From positions 8,876,501 to 8,940,500 of the forward strand of contig NZ_CP023690.1 of assembly GCF_008704795.1 (NCBI RefSeq): a DNA stretch of 64,000 nt, in the 5' to 3' direction. The notes under the pieces were generated by a model. The model saw only the letters and a program-made list of their open reading frames with translations. It was not told the DNA's origin and made no database searches. The DNA comes from Streptomyces spectabilis (GTDB lineage: Bacteria > Actinomycetota > Actinomycetes > Streptomycetales > Streptomycetaceae). Position 1 is the first letter of the stretch. Every line of letters begins with the position of its first letter. Positions 41,733 to 49,314 of this stretch are shown here, in pieces. The position numbers and the translations under genes are program-made.

Positions 41733-43067
41733 ATGACACCGTCAGATTGCACCGGGTCCCATGGGCGGACCGGCCCACGGAATGCGAAGGGACATCCGAT
41801 GTCCCGCCGGAACGTCCTGCGCGGTACGGCCCTCGGTGCCGGGGCGGTGACGCTCCCGGCCCTGCTCACCGCCTGCGGCGACGGACCCGGCGGAAACAAG
41901 AACGAAGTGACGGTGGGCTCCAACGCGTCGGACGCCGTCCCCAAGGAGGCCTTCGCACAGGCCTTCAAGGCGTACGAGAAGGAAAGCGGCAAGCGGGTCG
42001 AGGTCAACACCACAGAGCACAACGAATTCCAGCAGAACATCACGCGCTATCTACAGGGATCGCCCGACAACGTCTTCATGTGGTTCGCCGGATACCGCAT
42101 GCAGTACTTCGCGGAGAAGGGCCTGCTGGTCGAGATCAGCGACGTGTGGAAGGGCTTCCGGGGCTTCTCGAAGGCGCTGAAGGACCAGTCCACGCACGAC
42201 GGCGAGCAGTACTTCGTGCCGTACTACTACTACCCGTGGGCCGTCTTCCACCGGAAGAGCCTCTTCGAGAAGCAGGGATACGAACAGGCGGGCAACTGGG
42301 ACCAGTTCATCGCCCTCGCCAAGAGGATGCACAAGGACGGCATTCCCGTCGCCTTCTGCGACAAGGACGGCTGGCCCGCGATGGGCACGTTCGACTACAT
42401 CGACCTGCGGCTCAACGGATACGACTTCCACAAGAGCCTGATGGCGGGCGAGGAGGCGTGGACCGACCGGAAGGTCAAGCAGGTCTTCGACCTGTGGCGC
42501 GAACTCATGCCGTACTACCAGAAGGGCGCCCTCGGCCGGACCTGGGAGGAGGCCGGACAGGGCCTTCAGCGCCGCAGGACCGGCATGGCCGTGTTCGGCA
42601 TGCCGCACCCCGGCTCCCAGTTCCCCGAGAACGAGCGCGACGACATCGACTTCTTCCCCTTCCCCGAGATCGACCCGCAGTTCGGCCGGGACGCCGTGGA
42701 GGCCCCCATCGACGGATTCCTCATCCCGAAGAAGTCGAGGAACGTGGAAGGCGCCAAGGACTTCATGAAGTGGCTCGGCACCGCGGAGGCCGAGGACGCC
42801 TACCTCAAAGGCGATCCGAACAACGTCGCCGTCAACGAGGACGCGGACACCAGCAAGTACAGCCCGCTGCAGAAGAAATCCGCCGCACTGGTCGCCGAGG
42901 CCCGGCAGATCTCCCAGTTCCTGGACCGCGACACCCGCCCCGACTTCGCCCAGACCGTCATGATCAAGGCGCTGCAGGACTTCATCGACAACCCCAAGGA
43001 CGTCGACGGCCTCTGCAACAGGATCGAACGGCAGAAGAAGGACATCTTCTCCGCGTCCGCGAGCTGA
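41733..43067 (+). CDS. Sugar ABC transporter substrate-binding lipoprotein (CUT1)
   Basis: 444 residues. The export signal combines a twin-arginine motif (SRRNVLRGTALGAGAVTLPALL) with a lipobox LTAC, so it is probably a Tat-exported lipoprotein; it has a 29-residue extension before the RR motif. The mature protein is an extracellular solute-binding protein family 1 member (FAQAFKAYEKESGKRVEV, GMAVFGMPHPGS, IDGFLIPKKSRNVEGAKDFMKWLG). ATG 41733 follows GAGGAGGGGG. First gene of a three-gene importer operon. Confidence 0.92.
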   Translation: MTPSDCTGSHGRTGPRNAKGHPMSRRNVLRGTALGAGAVTLPALLTACGDGPGGNKNEVTVGSNASDAVPKEAFAQAFKAYEKESGKRVEVNTTEHNEFQQNITRYLQGSPDNVFMWFAGYRMQYFAEKGLLVEISDVWKGFRGFSKALKDQSTHDGEQYFVPYYYYPWAVFHRKSLFEKQGYEQAGNWDQFIALAKRMHKDGIPVAFCDKDGWPAMGTFDYIDLRLNGYDFHKSLMAGEEAWTDRKVKQVFDLWRELMPYYQKGALGRTWEEAGQGLQRRRTGMAVFGMPHPGSQFPENERDDIDFFPFPEIDPQFGRDAVEAPIDGFLIPKKSRNVEGAKDFMKWLGTAEAEDAYLKGDPNNVAVNEDADTSKYSPLQKKSAALVAEARQISQFLDRDTRPDFAQTVMIKALQDFIDNPKDVDGLCNRIERQKKDIFSASAS

Positions 43068-43105
43068 ACCGTCACTGTGAGCTGAATCAGGGGGGAGCGC
43101 ACTCC

Positions 43106-44020
43106 GTGCCGCAGAACACCGCGCGGCGCGCCGGACGGCGTACGACGCGGCGCTTCACCCGCCGCGACATCGTCGTTCTCGGCGCGCTCTTGGGCATACC
43201 CGTCCTGCTGGACGTCGTCATCGTCTGGGGGCCCGCCCTCGCTTCCGTCGGCCTGTCCTTCACCTCCTGGGACGGCATCGGGGACATCCACTGGGTGGGC
43301 GGGGACAACTACGAGAACCTGGTCCAGGACTATCCCGCGTTCTGGCCCGCCGTCCGCCACAACCTGCTGTGGATCGCCTTCCTCGGACTCGTCGCGACGC
43401 CCTTCGGGCTCCTCCTCGCGGTCCTCGTCGACCGGGGCATCCGCTTCAGCCGCTTCTACCAGTCCGTGCTCTACATGCCGGTCGTGCTCTCGCTCGCCGT
43501 CGTCGGCTTCATGGCACAACTGCTGCTCGGCACCGACCAGGGCGTCGTCAACACCATCATCGGCAACGAACAGGACCCCGTCGACTGGCTCGGCGACTCC
43601 AGCGTCAACCTGTGGATGATGATGCTCGCCGCGAGCTGGCGGCACGTCGGCTACGTGATGATCCTCTACCTGGCCGGACTGAAATCCGTCGACCCCGAGC
43701 TGAAGGAAGCCGCGGCGATCGACGGCGCGAACGAACGCCAGACCTTCTTCCGGATCACCTTTCCCACCCTGCGCCCCGTCAACGTCGTCGTGGGCGTCAT
43801 CACGGTCATCGAAGCGCTGCGCGCCTTCGACATCGTCTACGCGGTGAACAAGGGCCGCAACGGCCTGGAACTGCTCTCCGTACTCATCACCGACAACATC
43901 ATCGGGGAGGCGAGCCGCATCGGATTCGGCTCGGCCATCGCGGTCGTGCTGCTCAGCGTCTCGCTGGGCTTCGTCGTCGTGTTCCTGGTCCAGGAGCTGA
44001 GAGGAGCGCGCGAGAGATGA
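43106..44020 (+). CDS. Sugar ABC transporter permease (MalF-type)
   Basis: 304 residues with about six membrane segments after a basic cytoplasmic N-terminus (ARRAGRRTTRRFTRRD). The EAA loop that contacts the ATPase is ELKEAAAIDGANERQTFFRITFPTLRP. GTG 43106 has GGGGGGAG upstream. The stop overlaps the next permease start by four bases. No ATPase is encoded here, so the importer probably uses a shared MsiK-type ATPase encoded elsewhere. Confidence 0.93.
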   Translation: MPQNTARRAGRRTTRRFTRRDIVVLGALLGIPVLLDVVIVWGPALASVGLSFTSWDGIGDIHWVGGDNYENLVQDYPAFWPAVRHNLLWIAFLGLVATPFGLLLAVLVDRGIRFSRFYQSVLYMPVVLSLAVVGFMAQLLLGTDQGVVNTIIGNEQDPVDWLGDSSVNLWMMMLAASWRHVGYVMILYLAGLKSVDPELKEAAAIDGANERQTFFRITFPTLRPVNVVVGVITVIEALRAFDIVYAVNKGRNGLELLSVLITDNIIGEASRIGFGSAIAVVLLSVSLGFVVVFLVQELRGARER

Positions 44021-44946
44021 CCGCGGACCTGAAGTCCACGACACGGGCCGGCGACGTGACGCCGATCGCCCCGGGCACCGCACCGGACCGCCGTCCGCGC
44101 CGGGGCCGATACGGCGTCCACATCTTCCTGTCCGCGGTGTGCCTGGCGTTCGTCGCACCGCTGCTGCTCGCCGTCTACACCAGTCTGCGCCCGTACGAGG
44201 AGACCGCCAGGGACGGCTACTTCTCCTGGCCGGACAAGCTGTCCCTGGACTACTACCGCGAGGCCTACACCGCCTCCGGCATGGGCACGTACTTCACCAA
44301 CACGCTGATCATCGCCGTGCCCGCGGTGATCGTCACGCTGTTCCTCGCGGCCTTCGTCGCCTTCGCGGTCTCCCGGCTGAACATCCGCGGCGGCCTCGCG
44401 CTGCTCATGTTCTTCACCGCGGGCAATCTGCTCCCGCCGCAGGTCCTGGTGACCCCGCTCTACGTCCTCTTCCTGAAGATCGACCTGCCCTGGTGGATGT
44501 CCGACTCGATGACCCTCTACGACTCGTACTGGGCGGTCATCCTCGTCAACATCGGCTTCCAGGTGGGGTTCTGCGTCTTCGTCCTCTCCCAGTTCATGCG
44601 CACCCTGCCCAAGGAGATCCTGGAGGCCGCGGTGGTCGACGGGGCCGGGGTGTGGACCCAGTTCTGGCGCATCACGCTCCCGCTGTGCCGCCCGGCCCTG
44701 GCGGCGCTCGCCACCCTCGAATTCACCTGGATCTACAACGACTTCCTCTGGGCCCTCATCTTCATCTCCAACCCCGACAAGCTCCCCATCACCTCGTCCC
44801 TGAACAACCTCCGCGGCCAGTTCTTCACCGACTACAACCTCCTCGCGGCAGGCTCGATCCTGGTCGCCCTCCCGACGATCCTGGTGTTCCTCCTCCTCCA
44901 ACGCCACTTCATCGCGGGACTGACACTGGGGTCCAGCAAGGGCTGA
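44017..44946 (+). CDS. Sugar ABC transporter permease (MalG-type)
   Basis: 309 residues, six membrane segments, with the EAA loop LPKEILEAAVVDGAGVWTQFWRITLPLCRP and the family C-terminus HFIAGLTLGSSKG. ATG 44017 overlaps the stop of the MalF-type gene (ATGA), a sign of translational coupling. Together with the lipoprotein it imports an oligosaccharide or sugar, plausibly a galactoside given the divergent GH27 enzyme. Confidence 0.93.
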   Translation: MTADLKSTTRAGDVTPIAPGTAPDRRPRRGRYGVHIFLSAVCLAFVAPLLLAVYTSLRPYEETARDGYFSWPDKLSLDYYREAYTASGMGTYFTNTLIIAVPAVIVTLFLAAFVAFAVSRLNIRGGLALLMFFTAGNLLPPQVLVTPLYVLFLKIDLPWWMSDSMTLYDSYWAVILVNIGFQVGFCVFVLSQFMRTLPKEILEAAVVDGAGVWTQFWRITLPLCRPALAALATLEFTWIYNDFLWALIFISNPDKLPITSSLNNLRGQFFTDYNLLAAGSILVALPTILVFLLLQRHFIAGLTLGSSKG

Positions 44947-45049
44947 GGCGGGCCGAGCCGACGGCGCGCCCCGTGTCCGGTTCGGGTGCTTGTTGGGGCC
45001 CGGGTCAGGTCCGAGGCTGTGCACTTCGACCAACGAGCCAGGGGGGCAC

Positions 45050-45835
45050 GTGACGATCTTCCGCAAGGCGCCCGACCACAGCGACCTGCTGCACCAGATC
45101 CTCCGGGAACTCGGCGAGCTGCGGCAGCGCGCCGACGCCCAGGAGCGCGCCGCCGACCAGGCGAGGCAGGACGCCAACGCGGCCATCAGCCGCGGCCTCG
45201 CCGAGATCCGGGCCGTGGTGCGCGACGGCCTGGACCGCTGCAACGACACGATCCGCGACCCGCTCATCCGCATCAGCACCGAACTCGTCGCCGTCCGCGC
45301 CGCCATCGCCGCCATCAGCGAACCGGGCCGCGACAGGCCCGTCGCGGAGCCCCCGGCGGCCGGGCCCGCGCCCGTCCGGCACGCCGAGCCCGCACCGCCC
45401 AAGGTCGACGCCCACGACGCCGCCCCCGCGGGCGAGAGCGGCGACGGCCACACCGGCCTCCTCCGCAAGGCCGCCGGCATCTCCTCCGCCAAGCTCGAAG
45501 TCCACCGCGACACCTGGGCGTTCCTCGTCGAACACGCGGGACAGGACCGGCACTTCCACATCCCCGGCGCCGTCCGCGAGGAGAAGGGCACCGTCACCGT
45601 CGACGTCTCCGGCCTCAGCCTCGTCGCCGTCCTCACCAGTCTCGACGCCACGCGACACACCTCAGGCGTCGATCCCGGCACCGTGGCGATCGCCCATCAC
45701 CTCTATGAGCGCGTCGCCGACACCGTGCGCTCCCTCGCAGCCCCACCCCACCCGGCCGGTCAGCCCGTCGCCATCACCATCGACGACCGCATGGCCGCAC
45801 CGGACGGCGAAGACCGGCCACCGACGAGGAGCTGA
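45050..45835 (+). CDS. Unknown protein with N-terminal coiled coil and C-terminal globular domain
   Basis: 261 residues, soluble. Residues of about 10-90 are strongly helical (LLHQILRELGELRQRADAQERAADQARQDANAAISRGLAEIRAVV), a Pro/Ala linker runs to about 135, and a mixed alpha/beta domain follows (HRDTWAFLVEHAGQDRHFHIPGAVREEKGTVTVDVSGLSLVAVLTSLDATRH). I do not recognise the family. GTG 45050 has a GGGGGG stretch upstream. It stands alone between the importer operon and a VOC gene. Confidence 0.7.
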   Translation: MTIFRKAPDHSDLLHQILRELGELRQRADAQERAADQARQDANAAISRGLAEIRAVVRDGLDRCNDTIRDPLIRISTELVAVRAAIAAISEPGRDRPVAEPPAAGPAPVRHAEPAPPKVDAHDAAPAGESGDGHTGLLRKAAGISSAKLEVHRDTWAFLVEHAGQDRHFHIPGAVREEKGTVTVDVSGLSLVAVLTSLDATRHTSGVDPGTVAIAHHLYERVADTVRSLAAPPHPAGQPVAITIDDRMAAPDGEDRPPTRS

Positions 45836-45930
45836 CACCGACGAGGGGCTGACCCCGTACCGCACCGAAATCCGCTTGCCGAGCCGTCCGGGCATTCGAT
45901 ACCCAGCATCTGGACGACAAGGAGCACTGG

Positions 45931-46647
45931 ATGACCACCCGACTGGGTTCACGGACCGCGTTCTGCTGGATGGACCTCAAGACCCGCGACCTGTCCGGCA
46001 CCGCCGCCTTCTTCTCAAAGGTGCTGGGCTGGCGCTTCGAGGTGGACGAGGAGGACTGGCGCCGGGCCACCAGGATCTTTGTCGGCGGGCACCGGATCGG
46101 CGGTGTGAGCGACCTCGCCGATCCGGTCTATCCCCCGGGGACGCCCGCGCACATCGCCCACTACCTGGCGGTCGACGACGTCGACCGCCGCACCGGAGCG
46201 GCGACGGCGAACGGGGCCTCGCTCGTGGTCCCGCCCTTCGACGCGGGCGGCCAGGGCCGCATGGCGACGTTGGTCGATCCGATGGGTGCCGCCTACTCCC
46301 TGTGGCAGCCGTACCAGTTCGCCGGGTGGGAGCACCCGCCCGGCCTCGGGAGCGCCCCGCAGCGCATGGTCCTGGCATGCGACCAGCCGGACCGGGCCCG
46401 GCGCTTCTACGGGGAGACGACGGGCGCCCGGCTCGACCGCGTCGACTTCGTGGGCGTACACGGACCCGCCGCGACCACGCCCCGGTGGGAAGTCGTCGTC
46501 GGTGTCGACGATCTGGACGGTGTGGTCGCGCGCGGTCGGGACAGTGGCCCGGACGCCGTCACCCGGTCCGAGGAGAACGGTCGGCCCGTGGTGCGGTTGA
46601 GCAGCCCCGAGGGGCTGACGGTCCGGGTCCGCCGTCTGAACTCGTGA
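45931..46647 (+). CDS. Tandem VOC-domain protein
   Basis: 238 residues made of two VOC modules: residues of about 8-127 (TAFCWMDLKTRDLSGTAAFFSKVLGWRFE to YSLWQPYQFAG) and about 140-236 (RMVLACDQPDRARRFYGETTGARL to LTVRVRRLNS). The architecture is like the glyoxalase/hydroxylase proteins common in streptomycetes. Substrate unknown. ATG 45931 has AAGGAG about seven bases upstream. Confidence 0.88.
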   Translation: MTTRLGSRTAFCWMDLKTRDLSGTAAFFSKVLGWRFEVDEEDWRRATRIFVGGHRIGGVSDLADPVYPPGTPAHIAHYLAVDDVDRRTGAATANGASLVVPPFDAGGQGRMATLVDPMGAAYSLWQPYQFAGWEHPPGLGSAPQRMVLACDQPDRARRFYGETTGARLDRVDFVGVHGPAATTPRWEVVVGVDDLDGVVARGRDSGPDAVTRSEENGRPVVRLSSPEGLTVRVRRLNS

Positions 46648-46655
46648 ACCGGCGG

Positions 46656-46838
46656 TCAGGTCGGTCCGTGGCCGGCGTCGGCCCTGGCGGGGGTCTCGGC
46701 CCAGATCCGCGCCGCGACCGCGTCCACCTCGTCCTGCGGCAGGCCCGCCTTGACCGTGATCACACCCTTCGTCCCGTCGGGGAACGTGGCGTCGCGCATC
46801 TCCACGCCCAACCGGGCCGGCACAGGCTCCTCAGCCAT
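46656..46838 (-). CDS. Small protein of unknown function (60 aa)
   Basis: ATG (complement 46836-46838) has GAGAGGGG upstream. The 60-residue protein is acidic, with a predicted beta hairpin (EMRDATFPDGTKGVITVKAGLPQDEV) and a helix (DEVDAVAARIWAET). Its stop is eight bases from that of the convergent VOC gene. I know no function; similar short proteins occur singly in actinomycetes. Confidence 0.6.
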   Translation of the reverse strand: MAEEPVPARLGVEMRDATFPDGTKGVITVKAGLPQDEVDAVAARIWAETPARADAGHGPT

Positions 46839-46947
46839 GACACCCCTCTCGACGACTGGACCTCCACGATTACCACGAACGTCCCGCCGGCCTGAGGAAG
46901 CGTTTCTCCGGGCGTGGCGGTCCCGTGTCCCCGCCGTCGGGCGCCGC

Positions 46948-47862
46948 TCAGGAAGCGGGGGAGGGCTGCTTGAAGGCCTCGTAGACCGACATGTAGTTGT
47001 GGTCCCCGTGTCCCTGGGCGACCGCGCGCTCGGCGACCTCGCGCATCAGGTGGGGGAGCTCGGAGTGCACGCCCTGCTCCTCGGCGGCGCGGGCGATGTG
47101 CTCAAGGGCGTTCACGTTCATCCGCAACGTGCCGAGCGTGCCCGGGTAGTTGCCCTTGTCCAGATCGACGGCGTGCGCGGCGAGGGAGGACGGGGCGAGG
47201 ACCGAGGGCGCGAACCAGCCGAGCGCGATGTCGGCGAACTCGGTCGCGGAGACGCCCGCCGAGCCGACCAGGGCGGTGGCCTGCAGATAGCCGTTGAGGG
47301 TCGCGTACATCATGTGCAGGAGGGCCGTGTTGTACAGCACCGCGAGCGTCGGGTCCGCGCCGAGGAAGCGCGGGTCGCCCAGGCTCGCGAGCGTCGCCCG
47401 GTGCTCGTCGAGGACGGCGCGGTCGCCGCTGTAGAGGAACACCGCGTCGGGCCGTCCGACCAGCGGCGGCGGCACCATGATGGCGCCGTCGAGATAGCGG
47501 GTGCCGAGGTCGGAGGCCCAGGAGACCGCGGCGCGGACCTCCTGTGGCGTACCGGAGTTGAGGTTCACCAGGACCCGGTCCCGCAGGGCTTCCCGGGCGG
47601 GCCCGAACACCTCGTACATCGTGGCGTAGTTGTTGAGGCACATGATCGTGACGGGGCTCGCGGAGACCGCGTCCGTGATGCTCGCGGCGAGCGAGGCGCC
47701 CTGGGCGACGAGGCCGCTCGCCCGCTCCGGCGTGCGGTTCCAGACGGTCGTGGGATGGCCCTTGGCCAGCAGGACTTCGGCGAGGACCAGGCCCATGGGG
47801 CCGAGGCCGACGACGGTGACGGGGGCCGGGGAAGTCGTGGCAGTTGATGCGTGGTTCGTCAT
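46948..47862 (-). CDS. NAD(P)-dependent imine-reductase/beta-hydroxyacid-dehydrogenase-like oxidoreductase
   Basis: 304 residues. The N-terminal Rossmann loop is VTVVGLGPMGLVLAEVLLAKGHPTTVWNRTPERA (the Arg after Asn favours NADP). YLDGAIMVPPPLVGRPDAVFLYSG and a helical C-terminal dimer domain match imine reductases, which have lost the catalytic Lys of hydroxyacid dehydrogenases. Substrate unknown. It is transcribed divergently from the MerR gene across a perfect 20-bp palindrome. Confidence 0.88.
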   Translation of the reverse strand: MTNHASTATTSPAPVTVVGLGPMGLVLAEVLLAKGHPTTVWNRTPERASGLVAQGASLAASITDAVSASPVTIMCLNNYATMYEVFGPAREALRDRVLVNLNSGTPQEVRAAVSWASDLGTRYLDGAIMVPPPLVGRPDAVFLYSGDRAVLDEHRATLASLGDPRFLGADPTLAVLYNTALLHMMYATLNGYLQATALVGSAGVSATEFADIALGWFAPSVLAPSSLAAHAVDLDKGNYPGTLGTLRMNVNALEHIARAAEEQGVHSELPHLMREVAERAVAQGHGDHNYMSVYEAFKQPSPAS

Positions 47863-47877
47863 GCGGCCTAGACTGCT

Positions 47878-47897
47878 CTCTCACATCGATGTGAGAG
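47878..47897. promoter_or_regulatory. Perfect 20-bp MerR-type operator
   Basis: CTCTCACATCGATGTGAGAG is a perfect palindrome between the divergent oxidoreductase and MerR genes. On the minus strand TTGACT (complement 47896-47901) lies at its edge, with a CAGTCT box 20 bases further, the overlong spacing typical of MerR-activated promoters. It ends 15 bases before the oxidoreductase ATG. Confidence 0.85.
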
Positions 47898-47937
47898 TCA
47901 ATCGATGCGGGAGGCGACGGGACGTGGTGGTGATCAC

Positions 47938-48327
47938 ATGCGCATGGGTGAGTTCTCCCGGCGGACCGGTGTGAGTCAACGGCTGCTGCGCTACTACGAG
48001 GAGCAGGGGCTGCTCGCTCCCGTGGGGCGTCCCAGCGGGTACCGCGAGTACACGGAGGAGGACGTGGTCACGGTGCGTGGCATCCGCGTCCTGCTGGCCG
48101 CGGGGCTCAGCACCGCCACCATCGCGGAGCTGCTGCCCTGCATGGTCGACGACGGCAAGGTCCTCGCCCCCGGCTGCTCCGGCATGCTGCCGGACCTCGC
48201 CAGGGAGCGCGAGCGCATCGACGAGGCTGTCGCCGGTCTCCTGGCGGCCCGTGCGCGTCTGGACGAGATCATCAACGCGCCGGTGCCGGTCGCGCCCGGT
48301 GGCCAGGACGCCTGCTACGTGGGCTGA
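47938..48327 (+). CDS. MerR-family transcriptional regulator
   Basis: 129 residues. MRMGEFSRRTGVSQRLLRYYEEQGLLAPVGRPSGYREYTEEDV is the MerR winged HTH; the C-terminal helix is long. Three cysteines (ELLPCMVDD, APGCSGML, QDACYVG) might sense thiol-reactive compounds or metals, but they do not form a known metal-binding pattern. ATG 47938. It probably controls the divergent oxidoreductase through the adjoining palindrome. Confidence 0.9.
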   Translation: MRMGEFSRRTGVSQRLLRYYEEQGLLAPVGRPSGYREYTEEDVVTVRGIRVLLAAGLSTATIAELLPCMVDDGKVLAPGCSGMLPDLARERERIDEAVAGLLAARARLDEIINAPVPVAPGGQDACYVG

Positions 48328-48486
48328 GGCATCCCAGGGGCGTGCGCGGCTGCCGGGTCCCAGGAGGCGGCGAATCGCGGGTGGGGCAGGGGTGTGCCAC
48401 GGTGGAGGGACGCCCTGGATCACACGCCGGGCCGTCCGCCGGATCCGCGAAGGCTCACCCGGCGCTCGGCAGGGAGAGGAGCACGC

Positions 48487-48564
48487 ATGTCCTCGAAGCG
48501 ACGCCGCAAGAAGAAGGCCCGCCGCAAGCACGCGGCCAACCACGGGAAGCGTCCCCAGTCCTGA
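48487..48564 (+). CDS. Ribosomal protein bL37-like basic peptide (25 aa)
   Basis: ATG 48487 with GGAGAGGAG upstream encodes 25 residues: MSSKRRRKKKARRK followed by HAANHGKRPQS. The basic N-terminus and the ANHGKRP ending match bL37, the small actinobacterial 50S protein found in mycobacterial ribosome structures (there ending ANHGKRPNA, from memory). It is a single gene between the MerR and STAS genes, with no ribosomal genes nearby. The Gln-Ser end differs from the usual Asn-Ala or Asn-Ser, so it could be a paralogue. Confidence 0.8.
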   Translation: MSSKRRRKKKARRKHAANHGKRPQS

Positions 48565-48620
48565 CGCTCGGCCCTGACCGGGCGGGGGCGGCTTCGGGCC
48601 GCCCCCGCCCCGGCCGGCGG

Positions 48621-49010
48621 CTACGTATCGGGCTCCGGCTGCCCCAGCGCCTCCCGCACCGACGCCACCGGCGCGAGGGCCACCCGCAGACCGGTGATGC
48701 CCATGACGCGCAGCGTCATGGGATCGCGGCAGACGACCCGGAGCGCGGCGCCCCTCGACGCGAGGCGGCGCCGCGCCCGCATGAGCAGGGTGAGGCCCGA
48801 GCAGTCGATGAACGTGGCCTGGGTCAGGTCGATGACGACGGTCTCCGCGGAGCCCCCGGTGACCGGATCGAGTACGGGCGCCGCCCGCTGGAAGCCCACG
48901 AGGTCGATCTCGCCGCGCAGTTCCACTACGACACTGTCGCCGGACTCGTACACCCGAGGCGGTAAGTCCGGAATCTCGCACGCGAATTCGCGCAGTTCGT
49001 CCTGATGCAC
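48621..49010 (-). CDS. STAS-domain anti-sigma factor antagonist
   Basis: 129 residues. VVVELRGEIDLVGFQRAAPVL and VVIDLTQATFIDCSGLTLLMRARRRLA form the STAS fold; the Ser in DCSGL is the position phosphorylated by anti-sigma kinases in this family. It should bind an RsbW-like kinase and free a sigma factor. No kinase or sigma gene is adjacent. GTG at complement 49008-49010 has GGGGGG upstream. Confidence 0.9.
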   Translation of the reverse strand: MHQDELREFACEIPDLPPRVYESGDSVVVELRGEIDLVGFQRAAPVLDPVTGGSAETVVIDLTQATFIDCSGLTLLMRARRRLASRGAALRVVCRDPMTLRVMGITGLRVALAPVASVREALGQPEPDT

Positions 49011-49314
49011 TAATCCCCCCAGGGCCGGCGCCGGCCGATGTGCGAGGCCGGGGCGGGAGTGGTGAAGCAACCGGAATGAGGAGGTCACCAGGGGCCGGGG
49101 TGCCTTGCGGATCACGCTAGCGGGCCGGACCCCGCGCCGCAGTGCGGGAACGATTCGTGGGGTGGCGCTGTCACTCGATGGGGCGAAGTTGCCGCGAGAG
49201 ACTTGACATGATCTGGCGGCTTTTGGTCTGGCGTCGGCGGCCGTCATCAGGTGCTGGTTTCCGTGGCAGTGTGTTGCGGGCAAGCCACTGGGGGCCAACA
49301 GAAGAGGGGGAAAC
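49011..49314 (+). other. 304-base divergent control region without genes
   Basis: Between the STAS and P-loop/Nudix genes. A perfect GGCCGGCGCCGGCC (49023-49036) lies 13 bases before the STAS start. A consensus TTGACA occurs at 49203-49208, but no good -10 box follows at the right distance. The plus-strand gene has a GAAGAGGGGG ribosome site near 49300. Nothing else is evident. Confidence 0.5.

Noticed and set aside
49203..49231. Promoter for the P-loop/Nudix gene based on a perfect TTGACA
   Set aside because: No acceptable -10 box lies 16-19 bases downstream, so it was not listed as a promoter.
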